Part shown: piece by piece, positions 9,496 to 18,193 of the stretch | How the letters are laid out: each line of letters begins with the position of its first letter | How positions within the stretch are numbered: the stretch's first letter is position 1 | Source of the DNA: Candidatus Hinthialibacteria bacterium OLB16 | Lineage (GTDB): Bacteria; Hinthialibacterota; Hinthialibacteria; OLB16 | DNA: 46,308 nt | NCBI GenBank assembly: GCA_001567115.1 | Contig: LMZT01000091.1 | Location: 1-46,308 of the forward strand | Reading direction: 5' to 3' | Translations under genes and position numbers: made by a program | The notes under the pieces: model-generated | What the model was told of the DNA's origin: nothing | Seen by the model: only the letters and a program-made list of their open reading frames with translations | Database searches by the model: none

Positions 9496-10737
9496 ATGGG
9501 AAATCTTCGCAAGGGGGAAAAGGCGTTGTCAGTTGCAGTGAAAAGTCTACCAATCGAAAGCAAGAAACCATCACGGCCCAGAATATCGCGGCGGGTTGAG
9601 AACCTGAAACCATCCGGAATCCGCCGTTTCTTCGACCTGGTCCTCGGGCGAGCCGATATCCTTTCCCTTGGCGTGGGTGAACCCGATTCTTCAACCCCAT
9701 GGGGGATCCGTGAGCAGGGGATCTTTTCGCTCGAAAAAGGCCACACCTCGTACACCTCCAATCAGGGGTATCTTCCGTTCCGTCAGGCGATCGCGCGCTG
9801 GATCGAGAGGGAAATGCATGTCTCCTACAGCCCTGAAAAAGAAATACTCGTAACAGTGGGGGTCAGCGAAGCGCTGGATCTGGCCTGCCGTGCACTGCTC
9901 GAGCCGGATGATGAAGTGCTGATACCTGAACCTTGTTTTGTCTCCTATCCCGCTCTGGTGGAACTGGCTGGAGGAGTTCCGGTCCTGGTTCCCACTTATG
10001 CCGATGCACAGTTTTTGCCGAGCATCGAAGACCTGGAAAGGAACTGGTCGCCAAGAACAAAAGCTCTGATCGTCAATTTTCCCGGGAACCCGACCGGCGC
10101 CATCATCGAACCTGAATACATGAAGGAAATTGCGCACTGGGTCATCAATAAAGACCTGGTGCTGATCAGCGACGAGATCTACAGCTCCCTCACTTACGAC
10201 ACCCATCATACCTGTTTTTCTTCGATGCCGGGGATGAAAGAACGGACTATCCTCCTCCATGGGCTTTCCAAAGCCTGGGCCATGACCGGCTGGCGGATCG
10301 GATTTGCTGCCGCGCCGGATGACATCCTCGCCGCCATGACAAAAATTCACCAGTACCAGATCATGTGTGCCGGAATCACTGGCCAGATGGCGGGGATCGA
10401 GGCACTTGACCATGGAGATGACGAATGCCGGCGGATGAAAGATGATTATGCCCGGCGGCGGCGTTTTATTGTAAAAAGCCTGAATGAAATGGGGCTGTCC
10501 TGCCACATGCCGGGTGGGGCCTTTTATGTCTTTCCCTCGATCCGCAGCACGGGCATGACCAGTGAGCAATTTGCATTGCGCCTTCTCGAAGAACAGGCGG
10601 TTGCGGTTGTTCCAGGAGATGCTTTTGGCCCATCCGGAGAAGGTTTTGTACGCTGCTCTTATGCCACAAGCCTCGATGTCATCGAAAAGGCCATGGAAAA
10701 AATGAAGGCTTTCATGGGTTCCCTCCAGGCGCGCTAA
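9496..10737 (+). CDS. class I/II pyridoxal-phosphate aminotransferase
   Basis: A fold-type I aminotransferase of the AspC/PatA group. NPTG is at 198-201, the PLP-contacting Asp at 226 in SDEIY, the Schiff-base Lys259 in LSKAW, and Arg267 in the GWRIG segment that binds the substrate carboxylate. The core starts near residue 30, so the first 28 residues, basic and poorly conserved, may be an over-extension; a GTG at 9538 is another possible start. Such enzymes transaminate aspartate, aromatic acids or other amino acids with 2-oxoglutarate; specificity is not readable. It lies divergently from the glycosyltransferase gene, so 9375-9495 should hold promoters for both directions. Confidence 0.9.
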   Translation: MGNLRKGEKALSVAVKSLPIESKKPSRPRISRRVENLKPSGIRRFFDLVLGRADILSLGVGEPDSSTPWGIREQGIFSLEKGHTSYTSNQGYLPFRQAIARWIEREMHVSYSPEKEILVTVGVSEALDLACRALLEPDDEVLIPEPCFVSYPALVELAGGVPVLVPTYADAQFLPSIEDLERNWSPRTKALIVNFPGNPTGAIIEPEYMKEIAHWVINKDLVLISDEIYSSLTYDTHHTCFSSMPGMKERTILLHGLSKAWAMTGWRIGFAAAPDDILAAMTKIHQYQIMCAGITGQMAGIEALDHGDDECRRMKDDYARRRRFIVKSLNEMGLSCHMPGGAFYVFPSIRSTGMTSEQFALRLLEEQAVAVVPGDAFGPSGEGFVRCSYATSLDVIEKAMEKMKAFMGSLQAR

Positions 10738-10833
10738 ACGTTAGGGTGAATGACAGGGCGCGAGGGATTGGGAAGCTTAACCACTCCCCGGTTCTTCGAT
10801 GTGCCATCGTGTTCGACCAATGGAGAAAGCATA

Positions 10834-12408
10834 GTGAACAATAAGTTTTTCCATGCGGGGATGATTTTCCCGCTCGCAATCCTGATCAGCCTCTGGCTGG
10901 CAGGGAGCTGCCTGGCCGAGGCAGATCCTGAAGTTCGGCGCCAGATGATTCGTGAATTCGAGGAGAAACAAAAGGCCAGGCGAGAGGCGCTGTATCCTCA
11001 ATCCGCGACGACAACCCCCGATAAAATCGGCGGCCTGGATGAGCTGCGAGAAGCCATGGGCAAGTCACGGCTCGAACTGAATTCTTCCAAGTCAAAAAAC
11101 AACCGGATCGCAGCAGCCCAGGCGACCATCAACTACATCGATCCTCTCATCCGAATGGAACAGTATGATGAGGCTCTCAGGCAGATAAACACCTCTCTGG
11201 ATATGGGCGCCGATCCGGGAGTATTGATCCTCAAAGCAGCTGATATCCGAACGATCCAGGCAGAGGCTGCCATGAATGAACTGGACTGGCAGAAAACCTA
11301 TCAGCTCCTTGAAGATGCCTGGCGGATGGCGAAGCGCTTCGAGCAGAATGAGGTCCAAAACGATTTCGCGCAACGTCTCAGAGATTTCCAGTTCGATTGG
11401 GCTGTTACCCTTTTCCATGAAGGTAACATGACTGATGCTCAAGCGAAGGCAGTCGAAGCTTTGACCTGGAAAATCGATCCGGAGCCAATTCATGCCTTTC
11501 TCATGAATCTTTATTTCCGTGAAGATAAATACAAAGAAGCCCGGGAAGAACTCAGCCAGGCACGCCGTGGGCCGCTTCGCAGCGATCCATTTCTGGTCGG
11601 TTTTGATGAGTTTATGAAGCGTGAGGAAAATTTTGAGCGAAGCTACCGCAGCCGCCAGGACGATGGTTTGATCCTGAAATGGCCATCTGGAATGACTTTC
11701 GACCCAAATCTGTTAACCAAGGCTTTTAACGATGCCCGGCAGACTGTGGAAAAGATGTTCAAGATCAAGACACCCTTGCCTGTCCGGGCATCCATCTACC
11801 AGGTATCGGACTTTCCGCAGATGATTCAGGGACCTGACTGGGTTGCTGCCTGTGTGCTGGGAGGAAAGCTGAGACTTCGCGCCGATCTTGTCAGCCTGAA
11901 GGAGAAGGATCTCCAGGTTGTAGTGCGTTATGCCTACGCACTCTGGATTGCGGATCTGCTGTCCGATGGCAAAGCGCCCGCATGGATCCTGGAAGGGATT
12001 GCTCATCAAACTGCTTTTCCGAACGGCCCTCCTCAGGAATCCCTGGCCGAGATCCGCAAGCGCCTGTCGCAGCAAAAGATTGCCACCTTCCGGGAGCTCC
12101 AGACCCCTTTTCAGGGACTGCCGGAAGCTCGGGAAGCCTCGATCCTCATGGCTCAATCCCAGTCCGGTGTCCGGGTTCTGATCAACCTCAAGGGGCTTGA
12201 TTGCATCCCCTCTCTCCTGGATGGTTACGCCACCGGCAAAGAGGCTGAGGATGTCCTCAAAGAGGTTTGTGATCTTTCATACGATGATTTATTTGAGGCG
12301 TGGGAAAAGGAGTTGAACAAGACTTCGAAAGAAAAGTCGAAATCGGATTCAGCCATAATTCGATCGCTCGGTTATGTCAGCCCTCTCGGCTCCCAATGGC
12401 AGAAATGA
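10834..12408 (+). CDS. secreted TPR-like protein with a degenerate peptidase-MA-like domain
   Basis: The chosen start is a GTG at 10834 with GGAGAAAG five bases upstream; an ATG at 10750 would place 28 residues before the signal peptide. The N-terminus is a signal sequence (hydrophobic IFPLAILISLWLAG), cleaved either as a lipoprotein at the Cys of GSC or just after CLA. Alpha-helical, TPR-like segments follow. Around residues 360-390 the sequence resembles the gluzincin peptidase MA-like family (ILEGIAHQ matches its downstream Glu element), but the expected HExxH is replaced by a segment reading AYALW, so catalysis is unlikely. The 3' end overlaps argJ as ATGA. The function is unknown; it may be an envelope-located scaffold. 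Confidence 0.7.
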   Translation: MNNKFFHAGMIFPLAILISLWLAGSCLAEADPEVRRQMIREFEEKQKARREALYPQSATTTPDKIGGLDELREAMGKSRLELNSSKSKNNRIAAAQATINYIDPLIRMEQYDEALRQINTSLDMGADPGVLILKAADIRTIQAEAAMNELDWQKTYQLLEDAWRMAKRFEQNEVQNDFAQRLRDFQFDWAVTLFHEGNMTDAQAKAVEALTWKIDPEPIHAFLMNLYFREDKYKEAREELSQARRGPLRSDPFLVGFDEFMKREENFERSYRSRQDDGLILKWPSGMTFDPNLLTKAFNDARQTVEKMFKIKTPLPVRASIYQVSDFPQMIQGPDWVAACVLGGKLRLRADLVSLKEKDLQVVVRYAYALWIADLLSDGKAPAWILEGIAHQTAFPNGPPQESLAEIRKRLSQQKIATFRELQTPFQGLPEAREASILMAQSQSGVRVLINLKGLDCIPSLLDGYATGKEAEDVLKEVCDLSYDDLFEAWEKELNKTSKEKSKSDSAIIRSLGYVSPLGSQWQK

Positions 12409-14099
12409 CACACACAGCGCTTGCATCTATTCTCCGCTGCCTGAATCTTTCGAGCAGCGATAAAATCCGCATACTCTCTGAAAAGGAAGTGCCAAGCACT
12501 GTTTTCGCAGCCTTTTTTCGTCTGGGAGCCCAGCCAGCAACAAAGGATGAAGTAATCGGGCTTTTCGAAGAACTCTCTGAGTTTGGGGAGTGCATCCGTG
12601 CTCTTCCGGATCCCCTTAAAATCGAAGGAGCACTTGACCCCAGCCAGGATTTCTTCCTGGTGGCCATTATTCCCCAGAGCGAGCGAACCACCTTTCATTC
12701 GCTGTTCACCCGCCCCTGGATCGAAAGGTTTACAACCACTGAATGCTTAGATCGATCAGAGCTCAGCCGAATCTTTACCGAAATCAATCCCGCTGAGCTG
12801 AAACCAGTCGAAGAAGCTCCGGAAATCCTTCTGGATCGTGTCCGGAGTTTTATATTGTCCGGAGCAGAATCCACCATGACCGAGACCCAAAACAGCCACC
12901 CCGTGGATCCATTGATTGCGCTCACCCTGCCGGAGGGATTCCGGGCATCGGGTGTGGCCAGTGGAATCAAACCAGGCAAGAAAGACCTGGGGATACTGAT
13001 CAGTGACCTCCCCTGTCACACTGCCGGGCGATTCACACAAAACCGTTTCTGCTCAGCCCCGGTGCTGATTTCAAAAGAGCATCTTCGAAATGGCGATGTG
13101 CGTGCTGTTGTCGTCAACAGCGGGAACTCCAACGCGGCAACCGGCGCACAAGGATACCGGGATGCACGGATTATGGCAGAGCTGGCGGCACAGGCAGTGT
13201 CACTCGAACCTTCCCAGATAGCTGTCTGCAGTACCGGTGTGATTGGCCGCTTTCTCCCGATGGAGCGTGTCGAATTCGGGATTCGCGAAGCTTCACAGAA
13301 ACTTCAGAGGCATCATGATGAAGATTTTCTGGAAGCAATCATGACGACAGATGCTGTCATGAAATCCTCAACCCGCTCATTCCAGCTGGGAGGGAAGACA
13401 GTTCATATCGGTGGAGTCACCAAGGGAGCGGGGATGATCCACCCCAACATGGCCACCATGCTCGCATTTCTGACCACCGATGCAGCCATCCGCCCGGCAG
13501 CGCTTGATCTCTCGCTCGGCCTGGTGGTTCAGGAAACATTCAACTGCCTGACAGTCGATGGTGACACAAGCACCTCAGACTCAGTTCTGCTGTTCGCCAA
13601 TGGTGCGGCAGGCAATGAAGAGATCGGAGTCGATCATCCCGAATATGGCCTGTTTGTGGCTGAACTGCGTGCATTGTGCCAGGATCTGGTTCGCCAGATG
13701 GCACGGGATGGAGAAGGAGCCACGCATCTGGTTCAGGTGGTGTGTGACAATGCTTTCAGCCGCAATGATGCACTGGAAGTTGCCAAAACCATTTCCGGCT
13801 CCCTGCTTGTGAAGACCGCTCTGTTCGGACGGGATCCAAACTGGGGCCGCATCATCTGTGCAGTCGGCAATACATCGGCACGTTATCAGCCTGAGGCGGT
13901 TCGCCTGTGGATGAATGGCTTACTGCTTTTCGAGAATGGCATGGCCACAGATTTCAACCTCAAGGATGTGGCTCAATCGATGGCTGCCGAGGAAATCGAA
14001 ATCCGTGTCGATCTGGCGGCAGGCCCTTTTTCTTTGACTGTTTATACCTGCGACCTGACCTACGACTATGTCCGCATCAATGCGGAGTACACCACCTGA
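12405..14099 (+). CDS. argJ: bifunctional glutamate N-acetyltransferase/ornithine acetyltransferase with an N-terminal extension
   Basis: ArgJ recycles the acetyl group from N-acetylornithine onto glutamate in arginine biosynthesis. The canonical part starts at PEGFRASG, includes VVNSGNSNA and TKGAG, and carries the self-cleavage site in NMATML, where the Thr becomes the N-terminal nucleophile of the beta chain. The ending, with GRDPNWGR and a terminal YTT, is typical. From an ATG at 12876 the protein would be 407 residues, the usual ArgJ length. The same frame, however, is open upstream to an ATG at 12405 that forms an ATGA overlap with the preceding gene, adding 157 residues of no recognised family. 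Either this is an added domain or a separate small gene joined by an indel. The core assignment is secure; the start is not. Confidence 0.92.
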   Translation: MTHTALASILRCLNLSSSDKIRILSEKEVPSTVFAAFFRLGAQPATKDEVIGLFEELSEFGECIRALPDPLKIEGALDPSQDFFLVAIIPQSERTTFHSLFTRPWIERFTTTECLDRSELSRIFTEINPAELKPVEEAPEILLDRVRSFILSGAESTMTETQNSHPVDPLIALTLPEGFRASGVASGIKPGKKDLGILISDLPCHTAGRFTQNRFCSAPVLISKEHLRNGDVRAVVVNSGNSNAATGAQGYRDARIMAELAAQAVSLEPSQIAVCSTGVIGRFLPMERVEFGIREASQKLQRHHDEDFLEAIMTTDAVMKSSTRSFQLGGKTVHIGGVTKGAGMIHPNMATMLAFLTTDAAIRPAALDLSLGLVVQETFNCLTVDGDTSTSDSVLLFANGAAGNEEIGVDHPEYGLFVAELRALCQDLVRQMARDGEGATHLVQVVCDNAFSRNDALEVAKTISGSLLVKTALFGRDPNWGRIICAVGNTSARYQPEAVRLWMNGLLLFENGMATDFNLKDVAQSMAAEEIEIRVDLAAGPFSLTVYTCDLTYDYVRINAEYTT

Positions 14100-14102
14100 A
14101 CA

Positions 14103-15190
14103 ATGGCTGGCATCCGTATCGAAGGGCTGCATCAGGCCTATGGTTCGGTGATCGCCCTGCGGGATATTCGGTTGGAAGTGGCTGATGGAGAATTTCTGTC
14201 TCTCCTGGGACCGAGCGGAAGTGGCAAAACGACCCTGCTTCGCATCCTGGCGGGATTTGAGCCTCCTGTATCAGGCCGGATCTTTTTTGACGAGAAAGAG
14301 GTGACCTTCTTCCCACCGGAGAAAAGGCAGGCCGGATGGTTTTTCAGAATTATGCCCTTTTTCCGCACCTCTCTGTCGGTGAGAATATCGCCTATGGGCT
14401 TCGTGCGGCTGGCGCCTCCCGCCAGACAATCACGGACCGGATCCGGGAGATGCTCGAGCTGGTGGATCTCCCCGGCTTCGCCGAGAGAGATGTGCATACT
14501 CTCTCCGGTGGACAGCAGCAGCGAATCGCCCTTGCTCGAGCGCTGGCCCATCATCCCAAAGTCCTTTTGATGGACGAACCACTGTCCAATCTGGATGCAA
14601 GGCTCCGAGTGCAGACCCGGGTTCAGATCCGGGATCTTCAGCAACGGCTTGGGATGACCACTGTTTATGTCACCCATGACCAGGGGGAAGCTTTCTCACT
14701 CTCGGACCGTGTGGCTGTTCTGCTCAAGGGTGCCATTCGACAGGTGGACACCCCGCTTTCGATCTATCGCCATCCAGCAGACCTCGAGGTTGCTGAGTTC
14801 CTCGGTGAAATGAACCGCTGCCTGGCGGCAATTCAACCTTCAACAGGCGGCTTTATGTGCATTTCACTCGATGGGGCAGGCATCACCGCATCTCTGCCAA
14901 TGGACCAGTGCACAGGCAATTTGGATGGAAACCGGGTCCTGGTTGGCATCCGGCCTGAATCTTTTGGCCCGCCAGGTCACTTCAATCTGAATGGTAAAGG
15001 AATTCTCGAAGAAGCCAATTTCGAGGGAGAACGCTGGAGGCTGATGGTTCGCATCGGGAGCCAGGTTCTCCTGCAGCATTGGCCCTCAGCATGGATCGAT
15101 CGAATGCCGGCCAGAGGGGAGCCATTTGGATTCTCAATGAATCCAGCCACCTGGAATCTGTTTCCAGCCACTGAAAATCAACCATTATGA
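14103..15190 (+). CDS. ABC transporter ATPase of the PotA/FbpC (CUT1-like) type, with an apparent frameshift
   Basis: The Walker A motif GPSGSGKT is in the first frame. After EKRQAG the sequence resumes in the next frame with VFQNYALFPHLSV, the Q-loop of this group, then LSGGQQQR, MDEPLSNLD and the H-loop VTHDQ. A C-terminal TOBE-like regulatory domain contains VGIRPE. Adding one base near 14336 gives a single 362-residue protein, the normal size for importers of polyamines, iron, sulfate or sugars. No permease or binding-protein gene is adjacent, so the transported substrate cannot be inferred. It begins three bases after argJ and overlaps the next gene as ATGA. Confidence 0.88.
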
Positions 15191-16698
15191 CCACTGTTAA
15201 TACCACTCATCCATCACCTCCCCAGCAAGGCGCCGAACTGGTTGTGGAGATCGAAACACTGACCTCCTCTGCGGAAGGCCTGGCCCGCCACCAGGGTCAG
15301 GCAGTATTCATCCCAGGGCTGCTTCCAGGGGAATCTGCCCGAGTGAGCATCCAGAAGAGCGCTCGAGATTATCTGCGTGCCAATCCCCTGCAAATTTTGA
15401 AGGGATCCGCCACACGGAAACGCCCTGAATGCCCGTACCACCATGCACCTGATGCAGATGGGCAGTTCCCAAATACTTTAAGCTGCGGTGGCTGCCAGTT
15501 GCAGATATCCAATAGAGAGCAGGAACTGGATTTCAAGCGCCAGTCTGTCGGTGAAATCCTGTCTCGCATCGGGCATCTCGAAGTGGAGGTTCAACCCGTG
15601 GTGGCGGGCCATCCATTCCATTACCGGAACAAAATGGCCTTGAGCCTGACTTCTCATGATGGGCAACTTGCCTGGGGGCTGCGCAGCTCCGAGAGCAATT
15701 CAGCCACAGTGCCCCTGGCCACCTGCGAGATCGCCGGGCTTGATCTCTGGAAAGCAGCCGGTCAGATTCTGCAGGTCCTCAATCAGGACATGGGGCCATC
15801 CCTGATGTGGAATGGGCAGGAGGGGATCATTCGAGGAGCCACCATTCGGAGCCACACCGGAAGGATCTCACCCCCACGAACCAGCCAGGATCGGGCGGAA
15901 ACCCAGCCGGCACGTGTGGTCCTGTTCGCAGTGGCGACACACAATTCCGACATTCTCATCAGGCTGCGGGATGCGCTGAAAGTCATTCCGGATCTGCATG
16001 TTCATTTTTCTTACTCCGATCCGCGGGCCAATGCGGTTTATTATGACCGCGCCCAATTTCTCCATGTAAGAACCAACAAAACCACCTGCTGGACAGAAGC
16101 CAATTTCAAGGAAGAAAACTGCTGCTGGCACACAACCGGCCCGTGGTCCACACTCGCCGGACCGACAACCTTCCTGCAGGTGAACGATGAAATGGCCGCC
16201 CAGCTTTACTCACGTGTTTTGAATCTTCCATTTGAGGGTTCTGGATTCGCGGTGGATGCCTACTGCGGGGTGGGCATCCTGACCCGCGCCCTTCTGGGGC
16301 GATTTGATGAAGTAATGGGGATCGAGCTCGACACCCAATCGATCAAACTGGCCCGGACAACTTCTCGAAGATTGCAGGACTGCCGTGTCGAATGGGTGGC
16401 TGAAGCCTCCGAGGCAGTTTTCGGGCGTGTGGGAAAGGGTCCGGAACGAACCATTCACTCAAAACCGGATCTGGTCATCCTGGATCCTCCCCGCAAAGGG
16501 TGCCAGCAGGAAGTGCTGCGCGCTCTTCTTGAGCTGAAGCCATCCGATGTGGTTTATATCAGCTGCCACCCGGCCGCACTGGCGCGTGATCTTCGCCTGC
16601 TTTGCCGCCAGGTCTACGAGGTCGTTTCAGTGGAGCCTTTCGATCTGTTCCCAAACACCCACCATGTGGAAACACTCGTGCACCTGAAGAGGAAATAG
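15187..16698 (+). CDS. TrmA/RlmD-family RNA (uracil-5-)-methyltransferase
   Basis: The protein has an N-terminal TRAM RNA-binding domain (about residues 12-70), a cysteine set (CPYH, CGGC) consistent with the [4Fe-4S] cluster of RlmD/RlmCD, a SAM-binding segment with DAYCGVGILT, the DPPRKG motif and the nucleophilic Cys460 in YISCHPAALARD (usually SCNP in the family). These enzymes make 5-methyluridine in 23S rRNA (U1939 and/or U747) or, in TrmA, in tRNA. The Fe-S cysteines and TRAM domain favour the rRNA enzyme. At 503 residues it is a little longer than usual, with extra residues between the first two cluster cysteines. Confidence 0.9.
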   Translation: MTTVNTTHPSPPQQGAELVVEIETLTSSAEGLARHQGQAVFIPGLLPGESARVSIQKSARDYLRANPLQILKGSATRKRPECPYHHAPDADGQFPNTLSCGGCQLQISNREQELDFKRQSVGEILSRIGHLEVEVQPVVAGHPFHYRNKMALSLTSHDGQLAWGLRSSESNSATVPLATCEIAGLDLWKAAGQILQVLNQDMGPSLMWNGQEGIIRGATIRSHTGRISPPRTSQDRAETQPARVVLFAVATHNSDILIRLRDALKVIPDLHVHFSYSDPRANAVYYDRAQFLHVRTNKTTCWTEANFKEENCCWHTTGPWSTLAGPTTFLQVNDEMAAQLYSRVLNLPFEGSGFAVDAYCGVGILTRALLGRFDEVMGIELDTQSIKLARTTSRRLQDCRVEWVAEASEAVFGRVGKGPERTIHSKPDLVILDPPRKGCQQEVLRALLELKPSDVVYISCHPAALARDLRLLCRQVYEVVSVEPFDLFPNTHHVETLVHLKRK

Positions 16699-16797
16699 AT
16701 TGCCAGAAGCAGGAAATGATTCAGATTGCCCTGTCTGGAATCGAGCCATGACCTGATTGATGATACAGGAATCCAATTTCTGGAGAGGAGTTACTTG

Positions 16798-17805
16798 ATG
16801 AATTCTCGTGAGCGAATGTTACGAACCCTTGAATTCAACCATCCTGACCGGGTCCCACGTGACCTGTGGGCGCTTCCCTGGGCAGATATGAACCACCCCG
16901 AAGAGGTAGCCGCGCTCCGGCGGGATTTTCCGGGTGACATGGTGGGTGCTCCAGCCATATTGAGCAAGATTCCGAAAACAGAAGGCGATCCCCACCTGAA
17001 AGGAACCTACCAGGACGAATGGGGATGTGTTTTTATCAATATCCAGGATGGAGTTATCGGGGAGGTCAAGGAGCCGATCATCAAGGATTGGGAAAGTGAT
17101 GTCGAAAAGATCCACTTCCCACGTGAGTGGTTTACCTTTGACCGGCAGGCTGTGAATGACTTCTGCCGCTCGAGCGACCTGTTTGTTCGCGCCAGCTGCT
17201 GTCCCCGCCCCTTTGAGCAGCTGCAATTCCTGCGGGGGACCGAGAATCTGTATATGGATATCGCCACCCGTGATCCTGGCTTTATGGCATTCCTGAACCG
17301 CATCCATGAGTTTTACCTTGAACTGCTTGAGGAATGGGCCAGAACTGAGGTGGATGGCCTTTTTATTATGGATGACTGGGGAGCTCAATCCTCACTGCTG
17401 ATATCCCCCAAGGCCTGGAGGGACATATTCAAGCCACTCTATCGCGATTACGCCCAGCTGGCTCATGAACATGGAAAGAAGCTGTTCATGCACAGCGATG
17501 GTTATATCCTGGCCATTTATCCGGATCTGATTGAAGTTGGAATCGATGCCCTCAATTCACAGGTTTTCTGCATGGGCCCGGAGGCTCTGGAACAATTTCG
17601 CGGGAAAATCACCTTCTGGGGTGAAATGGACCGCCAGCACCTTCTGCCGAATGGAACGCCTGAGGAGGTTCATGCGGCAGTCAAACGTTTTATGGACCAT
17701 CTGTATAGCGATGGTGGAGTGATTGCCCAGCTGGAATTCGGGCTCCTGTCACGGCCCGAAAACGCACGTGCCGCTTTTGAGGCGTGGGATCAGTTCAAAG
17801 CCTGA
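16798..17805 (+). CDS. uroporphyrinogen decarboxylase (URO-D)-family protein
   Basis: The ATG at 16798 is preceded by GAGAGGAG, so an upstream in-frame ATG at 16726 is discarded. The 335-residue protein has the URO-D TIM-barrel outline: MNSRERMLRTLEF start, a DRVPRD segment, FIMDDWGAQ in mid-chain and HSDGYI followed by DALNSQ near the C-terminus. The arginine-rich substrate loop of true HemE is not evident. It is closer to the MtaA/CmuA-like branch, whose members transfer methyl groups to corrinoids or thiols or are uncharacterised. No corrinoid protein is adjacent. It follows the methyltransferase gene by 99 bases and may have its own transcript. Confidence 0.82.
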   Translation: MNSRERMLRTLEFNHPDRVPRDLWALPWADMNHPEEVAALRRDFPGDMVGAPAILSKIPKTEGDPHLKGTYQDEWGCVFINIQDGVIGEVKEPIIKDWESDVEKIHFPREWFTFDRQAVNDFCRSSDLFVRASCCPRPFEQLQFLRGTENLYMDIATRDPGFMAFLNRIHEFYLELLEEWARTEVDGLFIMDDWGAQSSLLISPKAWRDIFKPLYRDYAQLAHEHGKKLFMHSDGYILAIYPDLIEVGIDALNSQVFCMGPEALEQFRGKITFWGEMDRQHLLPNGTPEEVHAAVKRFMDHLYSDGGVIAQLEFGLLSRPENARAAFEAWDQFKA

Positions 17806-17841
17806 ATGAAAGATGAGGGGAAAGAGGGTGCGGGTTGAGGT

Positions 17842-17866
17842 GGGGCGGGTATGAAGATCCCGCCCC
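17842..17866. terminator. GC-rich hairpin between convergent genes
   Basis: GGGGCGGG (17842-17849) and CCCGCCCC (17859-17866) form a perfect 8-bp stem around a 9-base loop. It sits 36 bases after the URO-D-family stop and 12 bases after the stop of the small basic ORF on the other strand, so it can end both transcripts. Neither side has a long U tract. Confidence 0.5.
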
Positions 17867-17878
17867 GAATAGATTGAT

Positions 17879-17968
17879 TTATCGACCGGAGCAGGGTTTC
17901 TTGCCATGGTTGGCCTTTTTTGAGCGCCAACGCAGCTTCCGGGAAATTTTTCGTTTGCCTGTTGCCAT
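17879..17968 (-). CDS. 29-residue basic protein resembling ribosomal protein bL37
   Basis: The ATG at 17968 is preceded by AGGAG with good spacing, and the frame closes at TAA 17879-17881. About 40 percent of residues are Lys or Arg, and the C-terminal half contains KKANHGKKP. Mycobacterial 50S protein bL37, a peptide of about 24 residues, ends with the very similar ANHGKRP. The match is made from memory of that motif; the family is known for being missed in annotation because of its size. The gene stands alone on the minus strand, with a hairpin just downstream. An alternative is another small RNA-binding basic peptide. Confidence 0.6.
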   Translation of the reverse strand: MATGKRKISRKLRWRSKKANHGKKPCSGR

Positions 17969-18193
17969 GATCATTCTCCTCAAATTGGTGCACAAGTCAG
18001 TAAACCTACCCGAACCTTTCCCTTTGTCAAGAGGCTGTGCCTGTTTCGCCGGGGGTTTGGGGGCGTGGGCACTCATTATGATCTCATCTGGTTTTGGCTT
18101 TGGCCGGGTGGCTTGGATTGAACCTATGTGTTGCCTAAGATGAAATCAAAGTGTTTGGTATTCACTGATATTCAGAATCCTTGAGAGGCAGCC

